A stretch of DNA of 64,000 bases from UBA6522 sp965205045 (GCA_965205045.1 OZ242031.1:310001-374000), one strand, 5' to 3'; counted from the stretch's first letter, positions 8,177-18,042 are shown. Notes: generated by a model from the letters alone, not told the origin. Numbers and translations: made by a program.

Positions 8177-9655
8177 CTAGTGCGAAGTACCCCCCACCGT
8201 AAGCGAATCGATCCGCACCGTAGGCTGCCCCACTCCCACCGGCACCGTCTGACCGTTCTTCCCGCAAATGCCCACTCCGGGGTCGAGCTCCAGGTCCGAA
8301 CCGACCATGGAGACGCGAGTGAGCACATCGGGCCCGCTGCCGATCAGCATCGCGCCCTTCACCGGCGCCGTCGGCTTGCCCTTCTCGATCAGATAGGCCT
8401 CGCTGGCCGAAAATACGAACTTGCCCGAAGTGATGTCCACCTGCCCGCCGCCGAAGTTCGGCGCGTAGATGCCCTTTTCCACCGACGCGATGATCTCCTC
8501 CGGATCGTGCCGTCCCGGCAGCATGCAGGTATTGGTCATCCTCGGCATCGGCGCGTGGGCGAAGGATTCCCGGCGGGCGTTGCCCGTCGAGCGCGTGCCC
8601 ATCAGCCGCGCGTTCTGGGTGTCGTGCATGTAGGACTTGAGCACGCCGTTCTCGATCAGCGTGTTGCAGCGCGTCGGCGTGCCCTCGTCATCCATCGTCA
8701 GCGACCCGCGCCGGCCTTGAAGGGTGCCGTCGTCCACCACCGTGCAGGCAGGCGTCGCCACGCACTCGCCCATCCGGCCCGAAAACGCCGACGTGCCCTT
8801 GCGGTTGAAGTCGCCCTCCAGCCCGTGGCCGATCGCCTCGTGCAGCAGGATACCCGGCCACCCCGGACCCAGCACCACCGTCATGTTGCCCGCCGGAGCC
8901 GGCACCGACTCCATGTTCACCGCCGCCTGCCGAACCGCTTCGGCGGCGATCTCCCGCGGCCGCCCGCCCGCCGTGAACATCGAGAAATCCGCACGCCCGC
9001 CGCCGCCGGCAAAGCCCCGCTCCCGGCGCCCGTCGGCCTCCATGATCACCGACACGTTCAGCCGCACCAGCGGCCTCACGTCCACCCCGAGCACACCCTC
9101 CGAGTTCTGCACCAGGACCAGCTCGTACACCCCGGCGAGACTGCCGATGACCTGGGATACGCGCTCGTCCATGGCCCGGACGTCCCGGTCCAGTTCCGCC
9201 AGCAGCCCGACCTTCTGCCGGTCGTCCAGGCTCGCCATGGGGTCCAGCGCCGGGTACAGCGGCTTCACCGCAGCCGCCGCGGCCACCTTGCAACGCCCCC
9301 CGCCGCCCTGCCTGGCGATCCCGCGGGCCGCCCTCACCGCATCGTCCAGCGCCTCCCTGCCAAGCTCGTCGGAATACGCGAACCCGGTCCGCTCGCCGTC
9401 CAGCGCCCTGACGCCCATCCCATGGTCGACGCTGTGCACCCCGTCCTTGACGATCCCGTCCTCGACGGTCCACGACTCGAATCGCGTGTACTGAAAATAG
9501 ATATCCGCATAGTCCACCCGTCTGGACATCAGCGCCCCCAGCGCCCGGTCGATATCCCCGAGTTCCAGCCCAACCGGCTCCAGCAACTGCGAACGAACCG
9601 CCTCGAACGCGCCGTCCGCCGCCGGCCCCTCAAACCTGTACGCCACTGAACTCAT
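8177..9655 (-). CDS. tldD: TldD metalloprotease subunit
   Basis: This is the catalytic zinc subunit of the TldD/TldE complex. The 492-residue protein carries the HEAIGHGLEGD motif (HExxxH, about residue 265), the TMDDEGTPT loop, and the C-terminal GGGQVDITSGKFVFS region with the expected metal-binding Cys further on in GICGKNGQ. The start at 9655 overlaps the stop codon of yhdP by one base (TGATG), so the pair is coupled. The partner gene pmbA is 2.5 kb away, on the same strand. Confidence 0.95.
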   Translation of the reverse strand: MSSVAYRFEGPAADGAFEAVRSQLLEPVGLELGDIDRALGALMSRRVDYADIYFQYTRFESWTVEDGIVKDGVHSVDHGMGVRALDGERTGFAYSDELGREALDDAVRAARGIARQGGGGRCKVAAAAAVKPLYPALDPMASLDDRQKVGLLAELDRDVRAMDERVSQVIGSLAGVYELVLVQNSEGVLGVDVRPLVRLNVSVIMEADGRRERGFAGGGGRADFSMFTAGGRPREIAAEAVRQAAVNMESVPAPAGNMTVVLGPGWPGILLHEAIGHGLEGDFNRKGTSAFSGRMGECVATPACTVVDDGTLQGRRGSLTMDDEGTPTRCNTLIENGVLKSYMHDTQNARLMGTRSTGNARRESFAHAPMPRMTNTCMLPGRHDPEEIIASVEKGIYAPNFGGGQVDITSGKFVFSASEAYLIEKGKPTAPVKGAMLIGSGPDVLTRVSMVGSDLELDPGVGICGKNGQTVPVGVGQPTVRIDSLTVGGTSH

Positions 9656-12600
9656 CAACGCTCCACCGCCGCCGTCAACTGCGGCAAGTCCGCACAAAGC
9701 CGATTTTCCTGCAACTGCTCCGCCGTCTGCCGCTCCACCATCGGCTCCACCCAGCTCCCCGTCACGCAGTACGACGCCCGCGTCGCCCCGTTCAGCGGCT
9801 CCTTGAAGATCTCGCTGAACAGCAGCAACGCCGCCGCCACCTGCGGGCTCGCCAGGAACCCCACCGCCGGCAGTATCCGCCCCGGTTCCGAAGTCACCAC
9901 CGCATGCTGCTGATAGTCCCGGTCGCGCAAGCCCGTCCGCCCCACCAGCCCGATGTCCACCACCGGCCCCGCCAGACGCAGGTTGTCCGTATACGCGTTC
10001 CCGTCGATGATCACGAAGTCGCCGCTCAGCTCGTCGAACACCAGCCCGCGGTTGAAGACATCGCGGAAGTCCAGCGCCAGGCGCCGGGGCAATGCCGCGA
10101 TGCTCATCAGGCCCACCATGCGCCCCGCGCCGGGGTCCAGGTTGAGGATGCTGCCCCGCTCCAGGCGCAGATTCAGTCCGCCCGCGATCGAGTCCTCCCA
10201 GCCCGGCGCCGGGCCCGACGGCCAGTAGACGTTCAGCGCAAGCTGCGCGCCCTGGGCCTCGGTGATGGGGTCGAACCCGAGCTGCTCCAGCGCCCCCGCG
10301 ACGTCCTCGCTGGACGCGCTCAGCACCAGCCGGGTTTCCTGGCCCTCCGGCCGCTGGTACCAGCCGCCGCTGCCCTCCATGACGAAGCTGTCGCTGCGGC
10401 CGCTGAGGGAAACGATGTTCAGTCCCGCCGGGTCCGCGCGAATATCCGCGTCGAAGGCGCCGAATCGGCGGGTTCCCAGGGAGAAGTCGCCGGCCTGGAC
10501 CAGCACGCCCGGCAAATCCCGGGGATCGGGGTTGGCTTCCGCCGACATGTTGTCCGTGGAGACATGAAGCCGCTCGAGTTCCGCCAGCATCTGCGGGCGG
10601 TCGCCGAGATCCAGCGGCCAGCTGATGACGCCCGCGATGGGATCGCTGTCCACCCGCAGTTGCCACCGGGCCGCCTGCTGGCGAAGCAATACGTCCGTGG
10701 GTCCCAGCGGTTGCCCGAAGGCCGAGAAATCGGCGATCGCCAGTTCCGCGCCCAGCAGCACCCCGGCCGCCGAACCGCCGGGGACCTGCCGCCGGAACAG
10801 GGTCCACCAGTCGTCGAAATCCACCGTTCCCAGTTCGCCGCTGACGCTCAGCCCATCGCGCGGCGGCAACAGCGGCTCCGCGCCGCCGAAACGGACAGCG
10901 CCCCGCCGAAACGACAATTCGCCGTCCCGGTTGCGGTAGCTCAGCGCGAACCGATGCGCCTCGCCGAGCCGGCCGGCGATGTCGAGGCGGTCGGCTTCGG
11001 AGAACACGACCTCCATCCCGAGCTGCGCGCCTTGCCCGGGCGGCTTGCGCAACGGCTCGGGGAATTGCAGGTCCACTCCGGCGAGATCCGTCGCCAGGTC
11101 GATCCGCAGCGGCTCGCGCCGCGCCTGGACGAACCGGTTCTCCGGCAGCAGGACGTGGCCATGCCATGCGGACGCGCCCAGGATCTGCTCGAAAAAGGGC
11201 AGGCCGAATTCCGCCTGCAGGGTCTCGGCAGGGAACACGCCTTCGAAAGCGACGTCGGCGAGATAGCCCGGTTCGGCGGCCGTCGCGACGCCGATCGACA
11301 CCGGCGCGTCGAGGAATTGCGCCTCGAGATTGCCGCGGCTCGCAACCTCGCCGCCGGCCAGGCGCAGGCCCCCGAAAATTTCCGTCACCGCCGGTCCGAA
11401 GCCCTCTACGGACAGGTCGGCGCCTGCGATTTCAAGATCGGCGTCCAGCCGATAGCTCGACCGTTCGTGCAGCGGCAACTCAAGGGCAAGCGAGACGTCC
11501 GCCGTGCCGCCGCCCGACCGCAGACGCTGCAGGTCGGGACCCAGATGGCGGGCGATCGTCGGCGCTTCGCCGAGAAAGCGGATCACGTCGTCCAGGGAAC
11601 CCCGGGTGGACGCGGCCACGTTCAGGACAGGGTCCCGCATGTCCCGGATGCCCACGCGCAGGTCTTCGCTGCGGTTGCCGAGGACTCTGCCGCTGCCGGT
11701 CGCCTCCCAACCCGCATTGGAAAAGGTCAGGACACCGTTGAGGTCCTCCGCGGCGGGCCAGTTCTCGACGTACGCCATCGTGCCGCCTTCGATGTTGCCT
11801 TCCGCGAGGAACGTGCCCTCGCCGTCTCCGAAGGGGAACGACGCCAGGGGACCCACCAGGGTGACGGCCGCCCGGGGGACGCGGCCTCCGACGATCGCGC
11901 GCCCGAGGTAGGCGGTGACCTGGGGATAGATGCCCACCGGGAAGTAACGCCCGGCGCCGGCGGCATCGAGATCCCGCACCTCGGACCGGAGCGCCACGTC
12001 GGGCATGCCGCCGGCGCCGCCGGGCCATGTCAACGCCAGCTCGGAGCGGGTCCGCCCGTCGGGCGTGACGATGACGAGATCGTCGCTAGCCAGCTCGAGA
12101 CCGGAAGGCCCCTGCCTCCAGGTCACCCGGCCGCTGAGTTCATCCACGTCCAGCGGCCCGGCAAACAGGCCGGGCCAGTCCACGACCGCCCCGCGGGTGT
12201 CCAGGTCGAGCCGGCCGCTGGTCGAATCGGTCCGCAATGCGCCGGTGAATCCCCGCAGGCCCGGCCAGGCGCCGCGGGGCGCGATATCGAGGTCCTCGAA
12301 CGACCCGACGGCCGAGTAGCGCCACGAGCCTGTGCCCCGGACCAGGCGCGCGTCCACATCGCGAACGTCCCCCCGGGGCCGAAGTTCCGACCACATCCCG
12401 GCGACATCGCCCGCGGATACGGCGGCCACCAACGGGGACAGGTCCTCCAGGCGCAGGAAACTGCTGCGCAACGACAGCGACGCCAGACCGGCATCGTCCT
12501 CCTCCATCCGCACATCGATGCTCGCGCCGGGCGGCCAGGCGCGGCCGCCCCGGTTCAGTTCCAGGTCGCTGGCCGAAAACGCCCATCCGGCGCGCAGGCG

Positions 12601-13509
12601 GCTGCCTTCAAGGGTCACGTCGACCCGGTCGTAGTCCGGAGCGCCTCCGCCGGACCCGCCCACGCGCAGCCCCGCCAGCGCCAGCGCCACGGTCGCCTGC
12701 CGCGCCTCGCCGCCGGCAAAATCGACCCAGAAGGAAACATCGCCCTCTCCGGACGCGGGCAGCGGCATCGATTCCGGAAGCAGTTCCGACAGCGCGGCCA
12801 GATCCAGGCCACGGGTTTCGCCGAACAGCCTCCACACCGACTGCGGATCCCGGAGCGCGCCCTCGGCATCCAGCTGAGCCGACAGTTCGATGCGCCGGGC
12901 CAGCTCCTCCGGCGGATTGGCCCGTGCTTCGACGACGATGCCGCCCAGCTCCCTGACCAGTTGCAGACGGACATCGTCAAAGGTCCATTCCCGCCGGCGA
13001 ATGTCGTCGGCAAAGGTGATGCTGCCGTTATCGATGACAATCGTGACCGGCGGGATGTCCGCCAGCGAAATCCCGGTCTGCGGGCTCTCGTCCCCGGGCA
13101 GGTTGGCCAGCCTCAGGGTCCCGCTTCCGGTTCTTTCGATCCTGAGGTCGGAGCCCTCCAGCGTCAGCCTGGTCACCTCCAGCCGCCGTTCCGAGATCAG
13201 CGCCGGCGCGCTCAGGGAGATCGACGCCTCGGCGGCACTCAGAAAGGGGTTGGCTTCGTCCCCGACCCGGCTGAGCGTGGCGTCCCGGAAGCTGAACTCG
13301 GGTCCCAGAAGGCTCCAGCGCGCATCCATCTGGCTGAAATCCAGGTCGACGCCCAGTTCCGTCTGCACCCACTCCCAGACCTCGCCCTGGTAACTGGGCA
13401 ACTGGATGATCACCAGGCGCAGCACGCCGGCGCTCATGGCGAGCAGGATCAGCGCCACCGCCCCGGCGACGGCGACGCCTCGAATCAGCGTTTCAAGCAA
13501 GCCCCGCAC
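9655..13509 (-). CDS. yhdP: YhdP family AsmA-like phospholipid transport protein
   Basis: YhdP is one of the large AsmA-like bridge proteins thought to carry phospholipid from inner to outer membrane. The 1284-residue product has an N-terminal membrane anchor (about residues 10-35, GVAVAGAVALILLAMSAGVL) and then a long beta-rich periplasmic region. The C-terminal end includes YQQHAVVTSEPGRILPAVG and LLLFSEIFKEPLNGATRA, typical of the family. It lies between rng and tldD, an order found in many gammaproteobacteria (rng-yhdP-tldD), with six bases separating it from rng. Confidence 0.93.
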   Translation of the reverse strand: MRGLLETLIRGVAVAGAVALILLAMSAGVLRLVIIQLPSYQGEVWEWVQTELGVDLDFSQMDARWSLLGPEFSFRDATLSRVGDEANPFLSAAEASISLSAPALISERRLEVTRLTLEGSDLRIERTGSGTLRLANLPGDESPQTGISLADIPPVTIVIDNGSITFADDIRRREWTFDDVRLQLVRELGGIVVEARANPPEELARRIELSAQLDAEGALRDPQSVWRLFGETRGLDLAALSELLPESMPLPASGEGDVSFWVDFAGGEARQATVALALAGLRVGGSGGGAPDYDRVDVTLEGSRLRAGWAFSASDLELNRGGRAWPPGASIDVRMEEDDAGLASLSLRSSFLRLEDLSPLVAAVSAGDVAGMWSELRPRGDVRDVDARLVRGTGSWRYSAVGSFEDLDIAPRGAWPGLRGFTGALRTDSTSGRLDLDTRGAVVDWPGLFAGPLDVDELSGRVTWRQGPSGLELASDDLVIVTPDGRTRSELALTWPGGAGGMPDVALRSEVRDLDAAGAGRYFPVGIYPQVTAYLGRAIVGGRVPRAAVTLVGPLASFPFGDGEGTFLAEGNIEGGTMAYVENWPAAEDLNGVLTFSNAGWEATGSGRVLGNRSEDLRVGIRDMRDPVLNVAASTRGSLDDVIRFLGEAPTIARHLGPDLQRLRSGGGTADVSLALELPLHERSSYRLDADLEIAGADLSVEGFGPAVTEIFGGLRLAGGEVASRGNLEAQFLDAPVSIGVATAAEPGYLADVAFEGVFPAETLQAEFGLPFFEQILGASAWHGHVLLPENRFVQARREPLRIDLATDLAGVDLQFPEPLRKPPGQGAQLGMEVVFSEADRLDIAGRLGEAHRFALSYRNRDGELSFRRGAVRFGGAEPLLPPRDGLSVSGELGTVDFDDWWTLFRRQVPGGSAAGVLLGAELAIADFSAFGQPLGPTDVLLRQQAARWQLRVDSDPIAGVISWPLDLGDRPQMLAELERLHVSTDNMSAEANPDPRDLPGVLVQAGDFSLGTRRFGAFDADIRADPAGLNIVSLSGRSDSFVMEGSGGWYQRPEGQETRLVLSASSEDVAGALEQLGFDPITEAQGAQLALNVYWPSGPAPGWEDSIAGGLNLRLERGSILNLDPGAGRMVGLMSIAALPRRLALDFRDVFNRGLVFDELSGDFVIIDGNAYTDNLRLAGPVVDIGLVGRTGLRDRDYQQHAVVTSEPGRILPAVGFLASPQVAAALLLFSEIFKEPLNGATRASYCVTGSWVEPMVERQTAEQLQENRLCADLPQLTAAVER

Positions 13510-13515
13510 AATCTC

Positions 13516-14982
13516 TCAAATCGGTACCACGTCAAACTGCTCCGGGCCGTGAAGCCGCTCGCTCTGCAGGCGGATCGAAGCGCCGGTCAATTGCTCGAGC
13601 CTGGCCACGGACGCGGCGTCCTCGTCCAGCAGCCAGCCGATGACATCCGGCGCCGCCAGCACCAGCACTTCCGCAAATTCCTCCCGTGCCCGCTGGCCGA
13701 GAACTTCCCGGAAAATCTCGCCGCACACCGTCTGCGGCGTTTTCGTGAACCCCCGCCCCCCGCAAGTGGAACAAGGCCGGCACAGGGTTCGTTCCAGGCT
13801 GTCGCTGGTTCGTTTCCGCGACATTTCCACCAAGCCCAGGGGCGATACGTCCATGACCCGGGTCTTGCCCCGGTCCCCCTTCAGGTGGCCGGCCAGCGCT
13901 TCAAGCAGTTGCAGGCGGTGTTCCTCATCCCCCAAATCGATGAAATCGACAATGATAATGCCCCCGAGATTGCGCAACCGCAATTGCCTGGCGATGGCCG
14001 CGGCCGCCTCCAGGTTGGTGTGGAGGCTGGTTTCCTCCAGGTCCCGGCGCCCCACGTAACCCCCGGAATTCACGTCGACGGTCGTCAGCGCCTCGGTCTG
14101 GTCGATGATGAGGTAACCGCCGGATTTCAGCGGCACGCGCCGTTGCAGCGCCCGGGCGATCTCGTCTTCGATGCCGTAGAGATCGAACAGCGGGCGGTTG
14201 TCGCCGTGCAATTCGATAATGCCGGACATCTCCGGAATGAAGCGGTCCGCGAACCGTTTCATCCGTTCGTGGGTGGAAACCGAGTCGACGCGCACCCGCG
14301 CCAGGCTGTCGTCCCGGAGGTCCCTCAGCAGCCGGGTTGCCAGCGGCAGGTCCCGGTAGACCCGTTCCTCCGCCCGTGCGTTGCCGGCGGCATCGTGAAC
14401 CGTCGCCCAGAGTTGGGTCAGAAGCCGCTTGTCGGCGCCGAGACTCGCGAGCGTTGCGCCGTGCGCGGCGGTCCTGACGATGTATCCGCCCCGCTCGTCC
14501 TCCTCCATGAGGCTTTCGACCAGGCTTCGCAGCCGTTCGCGTTCGCCGTCGTCGTCGATCCGGGCCGAAACGGAGACGCCGGAACCGCTCGGCGCGTACA
14601 CGAGCAGCCGCGACGGCAGCGTGATGAAAGTACTCAGCCGGGCGCCCTTGCCGCCCAGGGGATCCTTCAGGACCTGAACCAGCAACTCGTCGCCCTCCTC
14701 GACCAGCTCGGCGATATCCGGGCGGCGCTCCCGGCCGCTCCATTCCTCCTCCGGAGCGCGCACGATGTCGGATGCGTGCAGGAACGCCGAGCGCGCAAGG
14801 CCCACGTTCACGAAACTGGCCTGCAGGCCGGGCAACACCCGCATCACGCGGCCCTTGTAGATGTTGCCGACCAGGCCCCGCCCGCCGGCGCGCTCGATGA
14901 ACAACTCCCGCAACACGCCGTTGTCCACGAGCGCGGCCCGCACTTCGCGCAAACACTCGTTGATCAGGAGTTCCTCGCTCAC
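13516..14982 (-). CDS. rng: ribonuclease G
   Basis: This RNase E/G family endonuclease takes part in 16S rRNA 5'-end maturation and mRNA decay. The 488-residue length fits RNase G (no long C-terminal scaffold). An S1-like RNA-binding fold occupies residues 35-125 (GNIYKGRVMRVLPGLQASFV), the catalytic Asp region reads TTVDVNSGGYVGRRDLEET (about 303), and the zinc-link is CRPCSTCGGRG (about 405). It starts the rng-yhdP-tldD set. A maf gene, which often sits just upstream of rng, is absent; the 170 bases between rng and rlmH hold no gene I can see. Confidence 0.95.
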   Translation of the reverse strand: MSEELLINECLREVRAALVDNGVLRELFIERAGGRGLVGNIYKGRVMRVLPGLQASFVNVGLARSAFLHASDIVRAPEEEWSGRERRPDIAELVEEGDELLVQVLKDPLGGKGARLSTFITLPSRLLVYAPSGSGVSVSARIDDDGERERLRSLVESLMEEDERGGYIVRTAAHGATLASLGADKRLLTQLWATVHDAAGNARAEERVYRDLPLATRLLRDLRDDSLARVRVDSVSTHERMKRFADRFIPEMSGIIELHGDNRPLFDLYGIEDEIARALQRRVPLKSGGYLIIDQTEALTTVDVNSGGYVGRRDLEETSLHTNLEAAAAIARQLRLRNLGGIIIVDFIDLGDEEHRLQLLEALAGHLKGDRGKTRVMDVSPLGLVEMSRKRTSDSLERTLCRPCSTCGGRGFTKTPQTVCGEIFREVLGQRAREEFAEVLVLAAPDVIGWLLDEDAASVARLEQLTGASIRLQSERLHGPEQFDVVPI

Positions 14983-15152
14983 GGCAGCTCCGGTCGGCTC
15001 AAGACGGCACGCATACCTGTCCGCAATTCCCTGCCATTCAACGGACTATACGACGTGCCGGGCATCAGTCAACCGATGCCAGGAGCCTGCGCCGCAGGAA
15101 TTCACGGCTGCAAATCCGCTCTCATCCGCCCCTTCGGCCGGCCGATGCGCGT

Positions 15153-15623
15153 TCAGGAGCGATGATAGGGATGGCCCTGGTTGAGGCTCCACGCCCGGTA
15201 GAGAGCCTCGGCGACCAGCGGCCGGACCAGCCCGTGGGGCAGGGTCAGCGGCGACAGGGACCAGCGCTCGTCGGCCCGCTCCATGACCCGGGAAGACAGC
15301 CCGTCGGGCCCGCCCACCGGCAGGCAGACCGGCGCGCCGCCGGCCATCCAGGCGCGCAGGCGGGCGGCCAGTTGCGCCGTGGACCATGGGCTGCCCTTCT
15401 CGTGCAGAGCGACCACCCGGGCGCCCCGGGGGATGGCGCGCAGGGTGCGGCCGGCCTCCTGCTCCACCGCCTGCCGCGCCGAACCCGCGGAGGTGCGGCG
15501 GCCCAGCGGGATTTCCCTGAGTTCGAGCGTGCAGTTGCCCCGCAGCCGGCGGGCGTATTCCTCGAAGCCGGCCTGGACCCATTGGGGCTGGCGCGTCCCG
15601 GCCGCGATCAGCACGATGCGCAT
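15153..15623 (-). CDS. rlmH: 23S rRNA pseudouridine-1915 N3-methyltransferase
   Basis: This SPOUT methyltransferase acts on pseudouridine 1915 in helix 69 of 23S rRNA. The 156-residue protein begins MRIVLIAAGTRQPQWV, has the SAM-knot region with GARVVALHEKGSPWST and FxIGGPDG-like LPVGGPDGLS, and ends AWSLNQGHPYHRS, which is diagnostic of the family. Upstream in-frame residues derive from a dispersed repeat (15646-15713), so the start at 15623 was chosen. It ends the holA-nadD-rsfS-rlmH set. Confidence 0.95.
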   Translation of the reverse strand: MRIVLIAAGTRQPQWVQAGFEEYARRLRGNCTLELREIPLGRRTSAGSARQAVEQEAGRTLRAIPRGARVVALHEKGSPWSTAQLAARLRAWMAGGAPVCLPVGGPDGLSSRVMERADERWSLSPLTLPHGLVRPLVAEALYRAWSLNQGHPYHRS

Positions 15624-15645
15624 GTTGGCCGCTCGGTTGCCTTGT

Positions 15646-15713
15646 CGGTCGATCGGCCGTCTTCGGCCAGCCGGTCTTCCGGCCCATGCAGCAGGACGAT
15701 TGCCACGGACTGC
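15646..15713 (-). repeat. MITE-like repeat family B, partial copy
   Basis: On the minus strand these 68 bases match one end of the complete element at 61460-61657: the GCAG.CCGTGGCAA end, then GCATGGG.CGGAAGACCG and GGCCGAAGACGGCCGATC. The opposite end is missing. It fills the rsfS-rlmH gap. Confidence 0.75.
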
Positions 15714-15719
15714 CAAGCG

Positions 15720-16091
15720 TCAGTTGAGGGCCTGGTCCTGCGCCGGGATGTCCCAGAGTTTCTCGAGATCGTAGAACTCGCGAACCTCCGGCTGCATGAC
15801 GTGCACCACGACGTCGGCCAGGTCCAGCAGCACCCACTCGCCGGCGGATTCGCCCTCCCGGCCCAGCGGCGTCATGCCTGCGTGCTTGCAGCGTTCGACC
15901 ACCGCCTCGGCCAGGGCGCGTACGTGCCTGGCGGATCGCCCGTTGGCGATGATCATCACGTCGGTGACCGTGGTCAGATGGCGCACATCCATGGTCTTGA
16001 CGGCCTGTGCCTTCATGTCGTGCAGCGCATCGAGCACCCGTTCGGTCAACTCGCGGCTGGACATCCCGGGCTTGGGTTGGCTAGCGTGCAT
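15720..16091 (-). CDS. rsfS: ribosome silencing factor RsfS
   Basis: RsfS binds ribosomal protein L14 and blocks subunit joining under starvation. The 123-residue product contains KAQAVKTMDVRHLTTVTDVMIIANGRSARHV and GEWVLLDLADVVVHVMQPEVREFYDLEKLW, the two conserved blocks of the family. The ATG at 16091 has a GGAG four bases upstream and overlaps the nadD stop by 11 bases; an internal ATG at 16064 would give 114 residues. It is coupled to nadD upstream, as is usual. Confidence 0.93.
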   Translation of the reverse strand: MHASQPKPGMSSRELTERVLDALHDMKAQAVKTMDVRHLTTVTDVMIIANGRSARHVRALAEAVVERCKHAGMTPLGREGESAGEWVLLDLADVVVHVMQPEVREFYDLEKLWDIPAQDQALN

Positions 16092-16728
16092 AACACTCCG
16101 TTTCGAGGATGATGTCCCTGACGCTGTCGGGGACGAGGAATCTTGGGTCTTCGCCGGCGGCGGCGGCTGCCCGGATCTGCGAAGCCGAAATGTCGATCTG
16201 GGTGACCGGTGTGACCAGTGCGTTTCCGGCGCGGTGTTCGTGAAGGCCGGCGGCGCTTTCGGTGCCGCAGCGTTTCAGCAGCTCGGCCAGTGCCCCCTGT
16301 TCCGGGGGCTGCCAGCCGGGGCGATGCGCCACGACGATGTTCGCCAGCCCGGACAGTTCCTCCCAGCGGCGCCAGCGGGGCAGGCTCAGGAAGGCGTCCA
16401 TTCCCAGCAACAGGCACAGCGAACGCTGTTGGTGATCGCCGCGCAGGGATTGCAGGGTGTCCACGGTCCAGGAAGGCCCCGGGCGATCGAGTTCGCGCGT
16501 ATCCACCGCAAACCGGGGCTCCTCCCGCACCGCCGCGCGCACCATCGCAAGGCGGGTGCTCACCGGGGCGGCGGACGGGTCGCGCAAGGGTTGCCGGGCG
16601 CTGGGGACGAACAGGACCTGCGCCAGCGACAGGCGCTGCAGCAGTTCCAGGGCGGTACGCAGGTGGCCGTAGTGGATGGGGTCGAATGTACCACCGAAGA
16701 TGCCGATCGGCCCCATCCGCTTATGCAT
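16081..16728 (-). CDS. nadD: nicotinate-nucleotide adenylyltransferase
   Basis: It adenylates nicotinate mononucleotide in NAD synthesis. The N-terminus has the nucleotidyltransferase motif GIFGGTFDPIHYGHLR, and the C-terminus has ISASQIR, the ISSTxxR-type motif. The length of 215 residues is standard. It overlaps rsfS downstream and follows holA by 26 bases, in the conserved gammaproteobacterial order. Confidence 0.95.
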   Translation of the reverse strand: MHKRMGPIGIFGGTFDPIHYGHLRTALELLQRLSLAQVLFVPSARQPLRDPSAAPVSTRLAMVRAAVREEPRFAVDTRELDRPGPSWTVDTLQSLRGDHQQRSLCLLLGMDAFLSLPRWRRWEELSGLANIVVAHRPGWQPPEQGALAELLKRCGTESAAGLHEHRAGNALVTPVTQIDISASQIRAAAAAGEDPRFLVPDSVRDIILETECYAR

Positions 16729-16754
16729 TTCCTCTGCGGGAGCGGCGCATCGAT

Positions 16755-17783
16755 TCAGCGGACTGCCGCGGCGCGGCCGGGGCGGCGGAGTACCGCAAGG
16801 ACCAGGGAGGTCAGTTGCTGCCAGGCGTTGCCCGGCTGCACGCCCTTGATCACCCGGTCCGTCTCTGAGGCCTGTACGATGAGTTCCGTGAGGCGGGCCG
16901 ATTCGATCCTTTCAAGTGCGCCCTTCACCAGCGGCTGGCGCCGCGGCCAGACGCCATGGCGCTTCCAGACCGGCGCCGCGACGGCGCCGTTGCGGGCTGC
17001 AAATTTGAGCTTCGACAGCAATCCAAGGTCTCGGCTGATGGCCCATAATACCAGAGACGGTGCGGCGCCCTCGGCGCGCAGGCCGTCCAGGATGCGCAGC
17101 GCCCGTTTGGCCTGTCCCGCCAGCAGGGCGTCGGTGAGGCGAAAGACGTCGAAGCGCGGGTTGGAGGCCACCGCGTCCCGCACGGCCGCATGGTCCGCTG
17201 CACCCTCCCCCAACAGCAATACGAGCTTGCGCACTTCCTGGTCCGCCGCCAGCAGATTGCCTTCAACCCGGTCCGCCATCCATTCGGCCGTCGCGGAGGA
17301 GAGGGCAAGACCCCGGGATTGCGCGCGGCGCCGGATCCATGCGGGCAACTGCGGCCGCTCCACGGGCCATACCCGGATCACCGCGCCGCCGTCGTCGATG
17401 GCCCTGACCCAGGCGCTTCTCGACGCGGAGGAATCGAGCTTGCGCGTGACAATCAGCAACAGGCGGTCCGGGTCGGGCCGCTGCGCCAGATCTTGCAATA
17501 CCCGCCCGCCCACGGCGCCGGGCCGGGGCGCGGGCAGGTTAAGTTCTATGATTTTCCGGGCCGCGAACAGCGACAGGTTGTCGGCGCCTTCCGTGAGCGC
17601 CTGCCAGTCGAACCCCCTCTCGGCGACGAAATAGTCGCGTTGCTCGAAGCCGTCGCGCCGGGCCCGGGCCCGAATCTGCGCGGCCGCTTCGCTCACCAGC
17701 AGGGGTTCGTCGCCGGCGACGAGGTAGGCCGGCAGCAATTCGCGGCCCAGCAAGCCGCCAAGCTGAGGCCCGTTAACCCGCAT
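16755..17783 (-). CDS. holA: DNA polymerase III delta subunit
   Basis: This is the clamp-loader subunit that opens the beta sliding clamp. The 342 residues begin MRVNGPQLGGLLGRELLPAYLVAGDEPLLVSEAAAQ..., with the family's YLV.GDEPLL signature near residue 20, and continue with a helical C-terminal collar domain (AVRDAVASNPRFDVFRLTDALLAG). The start overlaps the Trm112-like gene by 11 bases. In most relatives lptE and leuS precede holA directly; here about 8 kb of other genes lie between them. Confidence 0.93.
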   Translation of the reverse strand: MRVNGPQLGGLLGRELLPAYLVAGDEPLLVSEAAAQIRARARRDGFEQRDYFVAERGFDWQALTEGADNLSLFAARKIIELNLPAPRPGAVGGRVLQDLAQRPDPDRLLLIVTRKLDSSASRSAWVRAIDDGGAVIRVWPVERPQLPAWIRRRAQSRGLALSSATAEWMADRVEGNLLAADQEVRKLVLLLGEGAADHAAVRDAVASNPRFDVFRLTDALLAGQAKRALRILDGLRAEGAAPSLVLWAISRDLGLLSKLKFAARNGAVAAPVWKRHGVWPRRQPLVKGALERIESARLTELIVQASETDRVIKGVQPGNAWQQLTSLVLAVLRRPGRAAAVR

Positions 17784-18042
17784 CCTCGAGCTGGGACAGC
17801 ACGATGCCGCTGTCCTCCAGCAGCACCGGGATGCCGTCGCGCACGGGATAGGCCAGCTTGCCGTCGCGCGTGACCAGCGCTTCGGTCAGCGGCTCGGTCA
17901 GTTTCCCGCCGTCGCGGCCGACCAGGGTTCCCTCCCCGATGCGCCGGTTCAGCGCTTCGATCCGTTCCGCCGGCATGACCCTGAGCGGCAGCCTTGTGGC
18001 CGGGCAACAGATAATATCGAGAAGATCGGGGTCGATACTCAT
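17773..18042 (-). CDS. Trm112/UPF0434-like protein
   Basis: This 89-residue protein of the YcaR/Trm112p-like family has LLDIICCPATRLPL at the N-terminus and LVTRDGKLAYPVRDGIPVLL at the C-terminus. Homologues often have CPxCKG; here the N-terminal part reads CCPATR, so zinc binding is uncertain. There is an insertion-like central section (residues 30-50). Bacterial members commonly sit beside kdsB or lpxK; here it sits between yidD and holA, overlapping both (4 and 11 bases). Confidence 0.85.
   Translation of the reverse strand: MSIDPDLLDIICCPATRLPLRVMPAERIEALNRRIGEGTLVGRDGGKLTEPLTEALVTRDGKLAYPVRDGIPVLLEDSGIVLSQLEDAG

Noticed and set aside
14983..15152. A maf gene between rng and rlmH
   Set aside because: The 170 bases are too short, and no frame resembles Maf.
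9904..15165. Very long plus-strand frame (over 1700 residues)
   Set aside because: It is antisense to yhdP and rng. Its Pro/Arg/His/Gln-rich product is typical of a shadow frame in GC-rich DNA.
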